A program made the position numbers and the translations under genes. This document shows, one piece after another, positions 8,285-19,460 of a stretch of DNA of 64,000 bases. The stretch is from assembly GCF_001425485.1 (NCBI RefSeq), contig NZ_LMQW01000002.1, forward strand, positions 210,155 to 274,154, in the 5' to 3' direction. Numbering within the stretch: the first letter of the stretch is position 1; the number at the start of each line of letters is the position of its first letter. Below the pieces are notes generated by a model that saw only the letters and a program-made list of their open reading frames with translations, made no database searches and was not told the DNA's origin. Source of the DNA: Aureimonas sp. Leaf427. Its GTDB lineage: Bacteria; Pseudomonadota; Alphaproteobacteria; Rhizobiales; Rhizobiaceae.

Positions 8285-9616
8285 TCAGAAGCCGCTGATC
8301 AGCTCGATCTTCGAGCCGTCGGAAAAGCGGGAGAAGCGGAAGGCGGCGGGATCGACCAGCGGCGGGCGGTCGGTCACGATGTCGGCCATCAGGCGCCCCG
8401 CCGCCGGCCCGATGCCGAAGCCGTGGCCGGAAAAGCCCGTCGCGATGTGGAAGCCGGGAATGGCGTCGATCGCCGAGATGACCGGCACCGCGTCCGGCGT
8501 CACGTCGATGTAGCCGGCCCAGCGCTGCGCGATCTCGGCCGTCTCGAAGATCGGGAAGTTGCGCTTCAGCTCCGCGAAGAACTTGTCGGAGAGGGCCTTG
8601 GAGGGTTTGGGATCGAGGACGCGCGCATATTCGAAGGGCGAGGCCTCGTCCATCGCCCAGTTGCGGGGAATGCGCAGCTCGTCGAGGAAGCGGCCGGCCA
8701 TGCGGAAGGAGAGCGACTTCCACTCTTCCTTCAGCGCGGGCAGGAAGGCCTTGGCATAGCGGAAGGAGGCGGGAACGAGATCGACGATGTTCTCGTGGCC
8801 GGAGGCGACTGTGTAGCCGCCGTCCCGCCGCTTGCGGATCGCGAAGTCCTTGTGCCAGAGCGCCTGTTCCGGGCCGCCCTCCAAAGGCTTGGTGCGCAGC
8901 ACCGTGTTCATGACCTTGAGCTGCGGCAGGTCGATGCCGAAGCGGCCGGAGAAGAGGCTCGACCAGGCGCCGCCCGCCAACACGATCTGCGAGCAGGCGA
9001 TGGAGCCGCGCTCGGTGACGACGCCCGACACCCGGCCGCCCGTCGTCTCGATGCCGCGCACTGCGCATTCGGTGAGGACATGGGCGCCCTTCTCCCGCGC
9101 GGCCTCCGCGATGGCGGGAGCGGCCTTCTGGGGCTCGGCTCGCCCGTCGGTCGGCGTGTAGAGCGCGCCCTTCACCTCCATCTTCGAGCCCGGCATCAGC
9201 TCGTCCAGCTCGCGGGCCGACAGCATCCGGTGCTCGATCTGGTAGGGCTCCAGATGCCGGCCCCAGCTCTCGTGCTCGGCGAGGCTCTTCTCGTCGGCGC
9301 AGGTGAAGACGATGCCGGCGCGCTTGTAGCCCGTCGGTCGGCCGATCCGCTCGTCGAGACCCTGCCAGAGGCGCAGCGCCTCCGCCATCAGCGGCACCTC
9401 GCGCGGATCGCGCCGCGAGATGCGCACCCAGCCCCAGTTGCGGCTGGATTGTTCGTGGCCGATGCCGCCCTTCTCGCACAGCGCGACCGAGACGCCGCGC
9501 TCGGCCAATTCCAGCGCCGTCGAGACGCCGATGATACCGCCGCCGATGACGACGACATCGACCTTTTCCGGCAGGTTCGCATCGCCGTGGAACGGATCGA
9601 CATAGGGACCGGGCAT
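8285..9616 (-). CDS. FAD-dependent oxidoreductase, DAO family
   Basis: 443 residues. The flavin Rossmann motif is VIGGGIIGVSTALELAERG at about residues 22-40, preceded by VDVVV and followed by an acidic strand end (ALCEKGGIGHEQSSRNWG); the latter stretch marks the glycine/sarcosine-oxidase branch of the family. The C-terminal FAD motif is GFSGHGFGIGPAAGRL near 410. It would oxidise an amino acid or N-alkyl amino acid, giving an imine or aldehyde plus reduced flavin. It starts 1 base downstream of the SDR gene, so the two are translationally linked. It is only distantly related to the other oxidase of the operon (3269-4591). Confidence 0.87.
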   Translation of the reverse strand: MPGPYVDPFHGDANLPEKVDVVVIGGGIIGVSTALELAERGVSVALCEKGGIGHEQSSRNWGWVRISRRDPREVPLMAEALRLWQGLDERIGRPTGYKRAGIVFTCADEKSLAEHESWGRHLEPYQIEHRMLSARELDELMPGSKMEVKGALYTPTDGRAEPQKAAPAIAEAAREKGAHVLTECAVRGIETTGGRVSGVVTERGSIACSQIVLAGGAWSSLFSGRFGIDLPQLKVMNTVLRTKPLEGGPEQALWHKDFAIRKRRDGGYTVASGHENIVDLVPASFRYAKAFLPALKEEWKSLSFRMAGRFLDELRIPRNWAMDEASPFEYARVLDPKPSKALSDKFFAELKRNFPIFETAEIAQRWAGYIDVTPDAVPVISAIDAIPGFHIATGFSGHGFGIGPAAGRLMADIVTDRPPLVDPAAFRFSRFSDGSKIELISGF

Positions 9617-9617
9617 G

Positions 9618-10328
9618 TCAGTAGAGCTCCTCGAGCTGGCAGTTCACCGCGAACTCCGCGACGCTCGCCGTGTTGGAGAGGTTGATCAGCATGGCGATGG
9701 CGTCGGCGAGTTCGGCCGGGTCCGTCATCGCCTCGTCCGGCCGATCCGTGATGGAGCGGGCCATGTCGGTGCCGACGAAGCCGGGGCAGACGGCGGTGGC
9801 GCGGATGCCCCGGTCGAAGCCGGCCTGTCGGATGCCGTGCGCCAGCGCGACGGCGGCGAATTTCGTCATCGCGTAGAGCCCCGAGCCCGCCGATTTCACG
9901 CGCTTGCCCGAGAGCGAAGCGAGAATGACGACGCGGCCCCGGCCGGAGACCGACAGCGGCTCGAACGCGGCCTTGGCGAGGCGGCGAGGCGCCTTGACGT
10001 TGACGGCGAACATCGCGTCGAGGTCCTCGTCCTCGGCCTCGATCACGTTTTTCGGGATCATGATGCCGGCATTGGCGACGATGGCGTCGATCCGGCCGAA
10101 CCTTGCGAGCGCGGCGGCCACCCAGGCCGCCTCGCCGGTGCCGGCATCGCCGCCCGCCGCCGCGTCGTAGGCCTGAACGTGCGTGCGCGAAGGGTCCGCG
10201 AAATCGGGCATGACGGGCCGGCGCATGCCGAGCGAGAGGTTCCAGCCGTCGCTCGCCAGACGCTGGGCGAGCGCCCGGCCGATGCCGCGCGAGGCGCCGG
10301 AGATGAGAACCGTTCGCGCCTCGCTCAT
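9618..10328 (-). CDS. Short-chain dehydrogenase/reductase (SDR)
   Basis: 236 residues, a classical SDR length. The cofactor motif is SGASRGIGRAL (residues 10-20, with SGAS replacing TGGS). NAG is at about 86-88, followed by a catalytic Ser region (VVILASLSGK), and the catalytic Tyr-x-x-x-Lys is YAMTK. Arg in the cofactor region (GMRRP) suggests NADP(H) preference, which is inference. The gene overlaps the upstream regulator gene by four bases (ATGA) and abuts the oxidase gene. It likely handles the carbonyl or alcohol produced from the imported compound. Confidence 0.87.
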   Translation of the reverse strand: MSEARTVLISGASRGIGRALAQRLASDGWNLSLGMRRPVMPDFADPSRTHVQAYDAAAGGDAGTGEAAWVAAALARFGRIDAIVANAGIMIPKNVIEAEDEDLDAMFAVNVKAPRRLAKAAFEPLSVSGRGRVVILASLSGKRVKSAGSGLYAMTKFAAVALAHGIRQAGFDRGIRATAVCPGFVGTDMARSITDRPDEAMTDPAELADAIAMLINLSNTASVAEFAVNCQLEELY

Positions 10329-10846
10329 GGGCGGACCTCTGCCTTGGCGACGATGCGCCAGTAGATCTTGCGCAGGAGCGCCATGACCGCCTCGTAGTCC
10401 TCGTCCTCGACATCGCCGAAGAAGTCGCGCGAGGCGCCGACGATGCCGCGCACCGTTTCGGCGAGCTCTTCGCCCTTCGGCGTCAGGAAGAGGGCCTGCG
10501 CCCGGAAATCGTCGCCCGCGACCTCGCGCCGGACGAGGCCTTGACCCTGCATGTCGTCGACGATCCGGCCCATGGCGGACCGATCCTTCAGAATGATCTC
10601 GGCGATGACGGAGGGCCGGATGCCGGGATGGCGGCCGACGAGAAGAAGGGTCGTGACCTTGCCGGTGCCCTTGGCGACCTCGAGCCCTTCGAGGCGGCGG
10701 TCGAGATCGCGGCTGACCGCGATGTTGATGGAGCGGATGAAGAAGCTCAGCGTCCCGTCGAGGACGTCGAGATCGACATCGGCCGCCCTCAGCGCGGGTT
10801 CGCGCGCCGGAAGCGGAGCTTGGCGAAGCGAAATCTGTCTCGGCAT
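10325..10846 (-). CDS. MarR-family transcriptional regulator
   Basis: Read from ATG 10846, which has a GGAAAGGGAA purine run upstream; a longer frame reaching 10960 lacks this. The 173-residue product has the MarR winged-helix in its centre: helices LLLVGRHPGIRPSVIAEIIL, recognition region KDRSAMGRIVDDMQGQGLV and a wing containing RREVAGDDFRAQALFLTPKG. The C-terminal helices mediate dimerisation in the family. It is the first gene of the block SDR-oxidase-binding protein-permeases-oxidase, so it probably regulates that block in response to a small aromatic or amine ligand. This role is inference. Confidence 0.87.
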   Translation of the reverse strand: MPRQISLRQAPLPAREPALRAADVDLDVLDGTLSFFIRSINIAVSRDLDRRLEGLEVAKGTGKVTTLLLVGRHPGIRPSVIAEIILKDRSAMGRIVDDMQGQGLVRREVAGDDFRAQALFLTPKGEELAETVRGIVGASRDFFGDVEDEDYEAVMALLRKIYWRIVAKAEVRP

Positions 10847-11014
10847 GCCGTTCCCTTTCCGCTGCGGGAAAGCCCGCAAGCCGCTGGATCGGACAAGGCC
10901 GATCGAGGGGGTCGACGTCAGGTCTGTGACAGGATCATTCACCTGATAGTGGACAAACACAACTACTTTTAAGGCGGCTTCGCGAGATTTTTGAGCGCCA
11001 CTTCTATCTGCCTA

Positions 11015-11041
11015 AGATGGCGCCATTGACCGGCGCCATCT
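11015..11041 (-). terminator. Hairpin downstream of the fused ABC ATPase gene
   Basis: AGATGGCGCC and GGCGCCATCT form a perfect 10-base-pair stem with a 7-base loop, 30 bases beyond the ATPase stop codon. It has no U-run on the leftward side. It separates the ATPase gene from the MarR-led block and could be a terminator or 3' stabiliser. Confidence 0.5.
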
Positions 11042-11070
11042 GCTTCGTCCGAGCCCAGCGAAGCCTCGGC

Positions 11071-12708
11071 TCAAGCCGCGTTCGCCTCCCATTCCCCGCC
11101 CGGAATCGCCGCGATCAGCTGCCGCGTATAGGCGTGCGAGGGCGTGTGGAGAATCTGCGAGGGCGGGCCGAACTCCACCATCCGGCCGCGATGCATGACG
11201 CCCACCTCGTCGCAGAGGCGGCTCGCGACGCGCAGGTCGTGGGTGATGAAGATCATCGCGACGCCCGTCTCGGCCTGGACCGTCTCCAGGAGATCGAGGA
11301 TCTGCGCCTGGATCGACACGTCCAGCGCCGAGACCGCTTCGTCCGCGACGATGAGGACGGGATCGAACATGAGGGCACGCGCGATTCCGATGCGTTGGCG
11401 CTGGCCGCCGGAAAACTGGTGGGGAAAGCGCTCGAAGGCGCCCGCTTCGAGACCGACCAGCGACAGGAGACGCAGAGCTTTCGCCTCTGCATCGTGCCGC
11501 GAAACTCCGTGCGCCATCGGCCCGACCGTCAGGACGCGCCCGATCGTCATGCGCGGATTGAGCGAGGCGAACGGGTCCTGGAAGATCATCTGGATATAGG
11601 GCCGAAGGCGTCTGAACTCGGGCTCCGGCATGTGCGCGACGTCGCGTCCGTCGAAGCGGATCTCGCCGCCGTCAGATGGCATGAGCTTCATGACGAGCCG
11701 GCCGAGCGTCGACTTGCCGGAGCCGGACTCGCCGACGATGCCGACCGTGCGCCCCTTGCGCACGTCGAAGGAGACCCCGTCCACCGCCTTCAGCTCGCGC
11801 GCCTTGCCGAAGAAGGAGCCGGACAGGCGGAAGGTCTTGGAGAGGTCCTTCACCTCCAGCACCACCGGCGCCTCGGCGCTGAGCGCCCGGTCGGCCGTGC
11901 GCATCTTCGGCACGGCCGCGATGAGGCGCTTGGTATAGGGGTGCGCGGGCGTGTCGAGGACGGCTTTCGCCGATCCCTGCTCCACCATCGATCCCTTCTC
12001 CATCACGATGACCCGGTCCGCGATGTCGGCGACGACGCCGAAATCGTGGGTGATGAACATGACGCCCATGTTCTTGCGCTTCTGGAGGCTGGCGATGAGC
12101 TCCAGGATCTGCGCTTGCGTCGTCACGTCCAGCGCCGTCGTCGGCTCGTCCGCGATCAGGATGTCCGGGTCGAGCGCGAGGGCGATGGCGATCATCACGC
12201 GCTGGCGCTGCCCGCCGGAGAGGCGGAACGGATATTGATGGCGCAGCGTCGCGGGGTCGGGAAGGCCGACCTCGGCGAGAAGCTCCAGCACGCGGGCCTC
12301 GCGGTCCCGCGGCGCCTCGGCCGGATGGGCGTCCATCACCTCCACGATCTGGTCGCCGATCGTCATCAGGGGGTTCAGCGCCGAGAGCGGGTCCTGGAAC
12401 ACGATCGAGACGATCCGGCCGCGAAGGCTGCGCAGCTCGCGCGCGGAGGCGCCGATGAGGTCGGTGTCCTTCAGCCGGATGCGCCCGCTCTCGACCGTCA
12501 GCGCGGAGGGCAGAAGCCCCATCACCGCATTGGCCGTGACCGACTTGCCCGAGCCGGATTCGCCGATGATGCAGAGGATCTCGCCCGCCATCAGCTCGAA
12601 GGAGACGTTCTCGACCGCGTGGCGCCGGTCCATTCCGCCGGGCAGCGCCACCGTCAGGTTCTCGACGCGCAGGAGCGGGGTTGGGGAAGCGGGATCGAGA
12701 TGCGTCAT
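11071..12708 (-). CDS. Fused double ABC ATPase of a peptide/opine-type importer (DppD-DppF fusion)
   Basis: About 545 residues from ATG 12708 (ATG 12723 possible; neither has a good ribosome-binding site). Two complete ATPase domains lie in tandem. The first has Walker [10 protein letters not shown] near 41, signature LSGGQRQRV near 155 and Walker B ILIADEPT. The second starts near 275 with Walker [10 protein letters not shown], signature FSGGQRQRI and Walker [14 protein letters not shown]. Each ends with the OppD/F-type HPYTKRLI or HAYTRQLI motif. It would energise the importer whose permeases and binding protein are encoded at 4606-8205. In the second Walker B the usual EPT is EAV, common in this family. 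Confidence 0.92.
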   Translation of the reverse strand: MTHLDPASPTPLLRVENLTVALPGGMDRRHAVENVSFELMAGEILCIIGESGSGKSVTANAVMGLLPSALTVESGRIRLKDTDLIGASARELRSLRGRIVSIVFQDPLSALNPLMTIGDQIVEVMDAHPAEAPRDREARVLELLAEVGLPDPATLRHQYPFRLSGGQRQRVMIAIALALDPDILIADEPTTALDVTTQAQILELIASLQKRKNMGVMFITHDFGVVADIADRVIVMEKGSMVEQGSAKAVLDTPAHPYTKRLIAAVPKMRTADRALSAEAPVVLEVKDLSKTFRLSGSFFGKARELKAVDGVSFDVRKGRTVGIVGESGSGKSTLGRLVMKLMPSDGGEIRFDGRDVAHMPEPEFRRLRPYIQMIFQDPFASLNPRMTIGRVLTVGPMAHGVSRHDAEAKALRLLSLVGLEAGAFERFPHQFSGGQRQRIGIARALMFDPVLIVADEAVSALDVSIQAQILDLLETVQAETGVAMIFITHDLRVASRLCDEVGVMHRGRMVEFGPPSQILHTPSHAYTRQLIAAIPGGEWEANAA

Positions 12709-12976
12709 GGCTCGGCGTTCCATCTGCAGGAGGGTCTTCGACCGGGCGCCGGACGCGCCCGCCCTTTGCAAGGCAATATCGGTGCCAGCCGGGATCGAGG
12801 ACGGTTCGAGCGTGCATGGGAAGCCACCTTCGCGTCCCTGTCGAGAAGATTCGAAAGCCTGGCTTCTTTGTTCGACCGGCGGCCCCGTGCCCATCCCGAT
12901 CCCGCCGCCGGGATGGCGGTGGCCCGTGCGAGGCTGGTATAGAAGCGCTCATCGGGAATGACGGACAGGGAATCTG

Positions 12977-13525
12977 ATGAGCGATCGCATCATTCTACGC
13001 GCGGGCGAGGCCCTCGTGGTCGGCGGGCCTCCGGGCACGGCGGCGGAGCCCGAGGTCGTCATCGGGGCGCTCGACGGGCCGGTCGGCACCGCGCTGGCGA
13101 CGCTGACGGGCGATCAGGTTGCCGGGCACACGCGCGTCTTCGCGCTTCTGAACACCGACGTCATGGTGCGCCCGATGACGCTCTGCGTCTCGAAGGTCAC
13201 GGTGAACGACCAGCGCTACACCAACATCCTCATGGGAACCGTGCAGTTCGCCATCGCGAACGGCGTCCTCGACGCCGTGCGGGCGGGCATCCTGCCGAAG
13301 GACCAGGTGAACGATCTCGGCATCATCTGCTCGGTCTGGCTCGCGCCGACCATCGTCGACGTCGAGAATCTCGACCACAAGGTCCTCTTCGACATCCACC
13401 GCAAGGGCATGTTCGAGGCGATCCGCAAGGCGATGGCGAACGAGCCTGATATCGACTGGCTCCTGGAGAACCAGGACAAGATCATCCACCGCTACTACCA
13501 GATGGGCCTCGACGGGAAGCTCTGA
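12977..13525 (+). CDS. Formaldehyde-activating enzyme (Fae) homologue lacking the catalytic His
   Basis: 182 residues. The whole chain aligns with Fae: N-terminal GEALVVGG, then IGALDGPVGTAL, KVTVNDQRYTNILMGTVQFA in the core, and DAVRAGILPKDQVNDL toward the end. Fae condenses formaldehyde with tetrahydromethanopterin; its general acid is a His in the segment after GEALVGDG (VAHIDLIIG in classical Fae). Here the matching segment is AAEPEVVIG, so Glu stands where the His should be. No methanopterin or formaldehyde-oxidation genes are adjacent. It is probably a paralogue (Fae2/Fae3-like) with altered or lost activity. Divergent from the ATPase gene; start at ATG 12977. Confidence 0.82.
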   Translation: MSDRIILRAGEALVVGGPPGTAAEPEVVIGALDGPVGTALATLTGDQVAGHTRVFALLNTDVMVRPMTLCVSKVTVNDQRYTNILMGTVQFAIANGVLDAVRAGILPKDQVNDLGIICSVWLAPTIVDVENLDHKVLFDIHRKGMFEAIRKAMANEPDIDWLLENQDKIIHRYYQMGLDGKL

Positions 13526-13536
13526 GAACGGGGCGT

Positions 13537-13560
13537 GCGGCGGACGTCGGGCCCCGCCGC
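13537..13560. terminator. GC stem between convergent fae-like and sensor-kinase genes
   Basis: GCGGCGG and CCGCCGC with a 10-base loop lie in the 51-base gap between two converging genes. The position suits a bidirectional terminator, but no U-run is visible on either side. Confidence 0.35.
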
Positions 13561-13576
13561 CCGCCTTCGGCGCCCG

Positions 13577-16465
13577 TCAGCCCCTCGGGACCACCACGCC
13601 GCGGATCTGCTCGGCGAGCTGGCGCAGCGAGACCTCGGTCTTGGAGAGAACCTGCTCGGCCGAGGAGTTCAGCAACTGGCGCTCCTCGGCGCTGAGATCC
13701 TTGGAGGAGAGGACGACGACGGGAATGTCGGCATGGGCCGGGTCGGCCCGCAGCTCCTTCAGGAAATCGAACCCGTCCATGACGGGCATGTTGAGATCGA
13801 GCAGGATGAGGTCCGGCCGCCGCTCGCCGACGCGCTGGAGGCCGAGGCGCCCGTTCGTGGCGGCGGCGAAGTCGAAGCCCTGGCGCTGCAGCATGGTGGC
13901 GTAGCGCCCGAGCGTGTCCTCGTCGTCGTCGATGGCGAGGACGAAGCCGCCCGGCGGCTCGCGGTAGCGGTCCATCACCTCCTTCAGCCGGTCCCATTCG
14001 ACGGGCTTGACCAGATAGTCGGAGGCGCCGAGCGCATAGCCGATGCGCTTCTCGTCGAGGCTGGAGACCATGACCACGGGAACGGAGGAGAGGACTGGAT
14101 CGGCCTTCAGCTCGGTCAGGACCGACCAGCCGTCCTTCTTGGGCATGGTCACGTCGAGAAGGATGACGTCGGGGACGATCGCCCGCGCCATTTCCAGCCC
14201 CGCCACGCCGTCGGAGGCGGTGCGCACGGAAAAGCCTTCCCGCGTCAGGAAGCGCGTGACGAGATCGCGCGCATGCGGGTCGTCGTCGATGGCGAGCACG
14301 GTGCCGGCGGGGCCGGGCAGCGTCGCGTCTCCGCCGGTCGGCGCGATCGGCTCGTCCTGCCCCTCCTCGACGACAGCGGGAATGCGGATCGTGAAGGTCG
14401 TGCCCTCCCCTTCCACGCTGGCGACGCCGATATCGCCGCCGAGCAGGCGGCAGAAGGCCCGCGTGATGGCGAGGCCGAGGCCCGTGCCGCCGAACTTGCG
14501 CGTCGTCGTCTCGTCGGCCTGGGCGAAGCGCTCGAAGAGGCGCTCGACCTGGTCCGGCGTCATGCCGATGCCGCTATCGGTGACGGCCAGCATGATCCAG
14601 TCCCGCTGGCCGTCGAAGGAGCGCTCGGCGACGAGCCGGATCGTGCCGTTCTCGGTGAACTTCGAGGCGTTGGAGAGAAGGTTCAGGAGGCACTGGCGGA
14701 TCTTGGTCTGGTCGCTGTGCATGGCGCCGAGCGTGCCGTCGTGCTCGACGACGAGCGTGTTGTGCTTCTTGGCGATCAGCGAGCCGACGGTCGAGGCGAC
14801 GTCGTCGAGCACGCCCGCCAGCTCGAAGGTCTCGGCGAAGAGGTCCATCCGCTCGGCCTCGATCTTGGAGAGGTCGAGAACGTCGTTGATCAGGCTGAGG
14901 AGATGGCGGGCATTGCCCTCGATCTTCTTGAGGTCGGGCAGGAGATGGGTCTGGCCGAGATCCTCGACCTCCTCCTCCAGCATCTCGGCATAGCCGATGA
15001 CGGCCGAGAGCGGCGTGCGCAGCTCGTGGCTCATATTGGCGATGAACTGGCTCTTGGCCCGGTTGGCGTTTTCGGCGAGCTCCTTGGCGGCGAGGAACTC
15101 CTCCTCCAGCGCGCGCTGCTTGGTGACGTCCGTGTTCGTGCCGAACCAGCGCAGGATCGCGCCCTCGGCGCTTCTGATCGGCACGGCCTGCGTGAGGAAC
15201 CAGCGATAGGAGCCGTCCGCCGCCATCAGCGGGAACGTGTCCTCGAAGGGCTCGCCCGCCGCGATGGCGGCGCGGTAGCCCTCGTCGACCCGCGCCGCAT
15301 GGTCGGGATCGATGATCGCCGACCAGCCTTCGGCGGCCATGCGCTCGGGCGTCGTGCCGGTATAGTCGTACCAGCGCCTGTTGTGCCAGACGATCTCGCC
15401 GGTCGGCCGGGCCATCCAGGCGAGCTGGGGAATGTTGTCGGCGATCGCCGTCAGCCGGTGGCTGGTCTCGCTGAGCGCGGACGCCGTGCGGTGCAGCTCC
15501 GTCGTCTCCAGCACGAAGACGCCGACGCCGCCGGCATCGGTTCCCGCCGCGCGCGTCGGAAAGGCCGAGACGACCGCATGGCGGTCCTGCCCTTCGCCGA
15601 AGACGAATTCCCGGTCCGTGTGGGTGCGCCGCTCGGACAGGACGCGGTCGATGACGGGCATCAGCCAGCGCCCCGGCGAAGCCGCCGAATGGGCCGCGAC
15701 GATGCCGGCGAACTCGGCATTGGTGCGAAGCAGCTTGCGCTCGCCGTCGAAGAAGGCCGCGCCCACGGGGGCGGCCTCCATCAGATCGCTGAGGAGATCG
15801 GCGCCGGCGCGCAGCTGCCGCTGGCGGCGCACGACGAGCCAGGCCAGATAGAGCGCGGCCGCGATGGCGGGCAGGAACACGCCGACCTGGAGAAAGGTCA
15901 GGAAGCGCTCGAACCGGCCGTTGGCGGCGATCACCTCGGTCGAGGCCGCGCGCATCTCGCCGACCGTGCCGCGCAGCTCCGCCATGATCTCGCGCCCGAC
16001 GCCGCTCTTGACGAGATCGGTCGCCGCCACGAAGCCCTCCTCCATCCGCGCCGTCACGACCGACTGGACGAAGTCCAGTTGCTGCTGCGCGAGATCGGCG
16101 ACGATCTCGACCTCCTCGCCGTCCACCCGGGCCAGCGCCAGCGTCTGCGTGACCGCGTCGATGGCGGCCGGAAAGGCCGCCGCTGCCTGGCGATAGGGGT
16201 CGAGGAACTCGTCGGTGCCGGTGAGGACATAGCCGCGCATGCTGCTCTGGGCGACCGTCACGGTGGAGAGAAGGTCCGTCAGCGAAAGGTTCAGCGCGGC
16301 CTGCGCGTCGCTGGAGACCGAGCGCGAATGGCCGGCCCAGAGCGTCCAGGCGAAGACCGGCACGGAAACGGCGAGGATGGCGGCTGAGACCGTGAAGCCC
16401 GTCGACCGGTCCCACTTGGAGGCGCCCGCGCCGAGGGGGGAGGAACCGATCGTGTTGATCGCCAT
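13577..16465 (-). CDS. Hybrid sensor histidine kinase with two receiver domains
   Basis: 962 residues from ATG 16465 (an upstream GTG at 16510 is possible). Order: membrane helix (about 22-45); periplasmic CHASE3-like helical domain (about 50-187, containing SSMRGYVLTGTDEFLDPYRQ); membrane helix (about 188-212); two PAS-type regions (the second with DNIPQLAWMARPTGEIVWHN near 342); a HisKA domain with phospho-acceptor His480 in NMSHELRTPL; a HATPase domain with DSGIGM and GGTGLGLAI; then two receivers with Asp771 (ILLDVTMPKKDG) and Asp890 (ILLDLNMPVMDG). Inner-membrane sensor with a multi-step relay; no adjacent output regulator gene is seen. Signal unknown. Confidence 0.92.
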   Translation of the reverse strand: MAINTIGSSPLGAGASKWDRSTGFTVSAAILAVSVPVFAWTLWAGHSRSVSSDAQAALNLSLTDLLSTVTVAQSSMRGYVLTGTDEFLDPYRQAAAAFPAAIDAVTQTLALARVDGEEVEIVADLAQQQLDFVQSVVTARMEEGFVAATDLVKSGVGREIMAELRGTVGEMRAASTEVIAANGRFERFLTFLQVGVFLPAIAAALYLAWLVVRRQRQLRAGADLLSDLMEAAPVGAAFFDGERKLLRTNAEFAGIVAAHSAASPGRWLMPVIDRVLSERRTHTDREFVFGEGQDRHAVVSAFPTRAAGTDAGGVGVFVLETTELHRTASALSETSHRLTAIADNIPQLAWMARPTGEIVWHNRRWYDYTGTTPERMAAEGWSAIIDPDHAARVDEGYRAAIAAGEPFEDTFPLMAADGSYRWFLTQAVPIRSAEGAILRWFGTNTDVTKQRALEEEFLAAKELAENANRAKSQFIANMSHELRTPLSAVIGYAEMLEEEVEDLGQTHLLPDLKKIEGNARHLLSLINDVLDLSKIEAERMDLFAETFELAGVLDDVASTVGSLIAKKHNTLVVEHDGTLGAMHSDQTKIRQCLLNLLSNASKFTENGTIRLVAERSFDGQRDWIMLAVTDSGIGMTPDQVERLFERFAQADETTTRKFGGTGLGLAITRAFCRLLGGDIGVASVEGEGTTFTIRIPAVVEEGQDEPIAPTGGDATLPGPAGTVLAIDDDPHARDLVTRFLTREGFSVRTASDGVAGLEMARAIVPDVILLDVTMPKKDGWSVLTELKADPVLSSVPVVMVSSLDEKRIGYALGASDYLVKPVEWDRLKEVMDRYREPPGGFVLAIDDDEDTLGRYATMLQRQGFDFAAATNGRLGLQRVGERRPDLILLDLNMPVMDGFDFLKELRADPAHADIPVVVLSSKDLSAEERQLLNSSAEQVLSKTEVSLRQLAEQIRGVVVPRG

Positions 16466-16587
16466 GAAGCCGGGCTTTCTGAAAGGAGAACGAGGGACGC
16501 CGCGATGCACGCCCGGGGAAGGCTTGCGCCGGAAGGATTGCGCGAGGCCGGATGCCGCCCTTCAAATGGTCCGCCGGGAAGCGGATC

Positions 16588-16612
16588 GGAACGAAGTCGA
16601 CGCCAGAACGCT
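16588..16612 (+). promoter_or_regulatory. Possible EcfG-type (general stress) promoter
   Basis: GGAAC, a 16-base spacer, then CGCT: one mismatch from the alphaproteobacterial sigma-EcfG consensus GGAAC-N16/17-CGTT. It ends 42 bases before the start of the small gene at 16655. A single mismatched hit in GC-rich DNA is weak evidence. Confidence 0.25.
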
Positions 16613-16654
16613 GACGAACGGAAAGGGAGATGCTTTCTCCCGGAAAGGCACGCG

Positions 16655-16900
16655 ATGTTTCAGCAGATAGCCAATACGATGTGTCTCGCAATGGAGGCCA
16701 ACCAAGTCATTTGGATGCGCATGGTCGCCATCGGCCAGTTCGGGCCCGACATCATGACCGAAATGTCGCTGATGATGTCGGAGAAGGTCGAGGCCAACGC
16801 CTCCGCGCTCGCCAGCCTCGCCAGCGGAAACTCCGCCGACAGCGTCGTCACCGCCTATCGCGAGATCGTCCAGGCCAATCTCAAGCGATTGTCCGCATGA
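16655..16900 (+). CDS. Small helical protein, phasin-like
   Basis: 81 residues from ATG 16655, with GGAAAGG about 6 bases upstream. The chain is almost wholly helical and rich in Met and Ala; the second half (EKVEANASALASLASGNSAD) and the closing VVTAYREIVQANLKRLSA resemble phasin-type proteins that coat storage granules or act as small structural helices. No signal peptide or membrane span. The next small gene follows 25 bases later, so the two may be co-transcribed. The phasin label is a resemblance only; a weak stress-type promoter candidate lies upstream. Confidence 0.6.
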   Translation: MFQQIANTMCLAMEANQVIWMRMVAIGQFGPDIMTEMSLMMSEKVEANASALASLASGNSADSVVTAYREIVQANLKRLSA

Positions 16901-16925
16901 TCGCCATCCACGACCGGAGATCGCC

Positions 16926-17129
16926 GTGACGATCCTCCTCTATCACAGCTCCAACGGCGACGAATGGCACGTCGTCCAGGAGGCGGGAGACGCCGACCCC
17001 TACGTGCTCCACCGGGCGAACCTCTCCTCCGGCGGAACTCTGACCCCGATCGCGGTCAAGACCTTCCTCGCCCTCGGCAACGGCCCGGAGCAACAGGCCC
17101 TCCAGCGGCTTCTCCAGTCGCAGGACTGA
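16926..17129 (+). CDS. Small hypothetical protein, 67 residues
   Basis: Starts at GTG 16926 with GGAG 7 bases upstream and ends before the chemoreceptor gene. The product begins MTILLYHSSNGDEWHVVQE and includes a DPYVLHRANLSSGG segment; it reads as a small beta-rich domain followed by a helix (PEQQALQRLLQSQ). I do not recognise the family. It lies 25 bases after the phasin-like gene on the same strand. Reading frame and ribosome-binding site support a real gene; function unknown. Confidence 0.55.
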   Translation: MTILLYHSSNGDEWHVVQEAGDADPYVLHRANLSSGGTLTPIAVKTFLALGNGPEQQALQRLLQSQD

Positions 17130-17327
17130 TGCAGCAACACGGCCGCATTCCTCTGCGGCAGATCGACCGGGTGTTCTCGGCCGGCCCGGACCGGGACGTC
17201 GTTCTGTCGGATGACGGGCGCAAGCAACACGGGCGCAACCTGGGAACGTATGAGGTCGTCGCCCTCCGAACTGTAGGAAGCTCCAACGTCCGGTAACCTG
17301 TAGATAAGGTCATCGTGAGTTATTTGA

Positions 17328-19460
<2,133 letters not shown>

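Noticed and set aside
11017-12942. Rightward open frame of 641 codons opposite the ABC ATPase gene
   Set aside because: Shadow of the ATPase gene, which has intact Walker and signature motifs.
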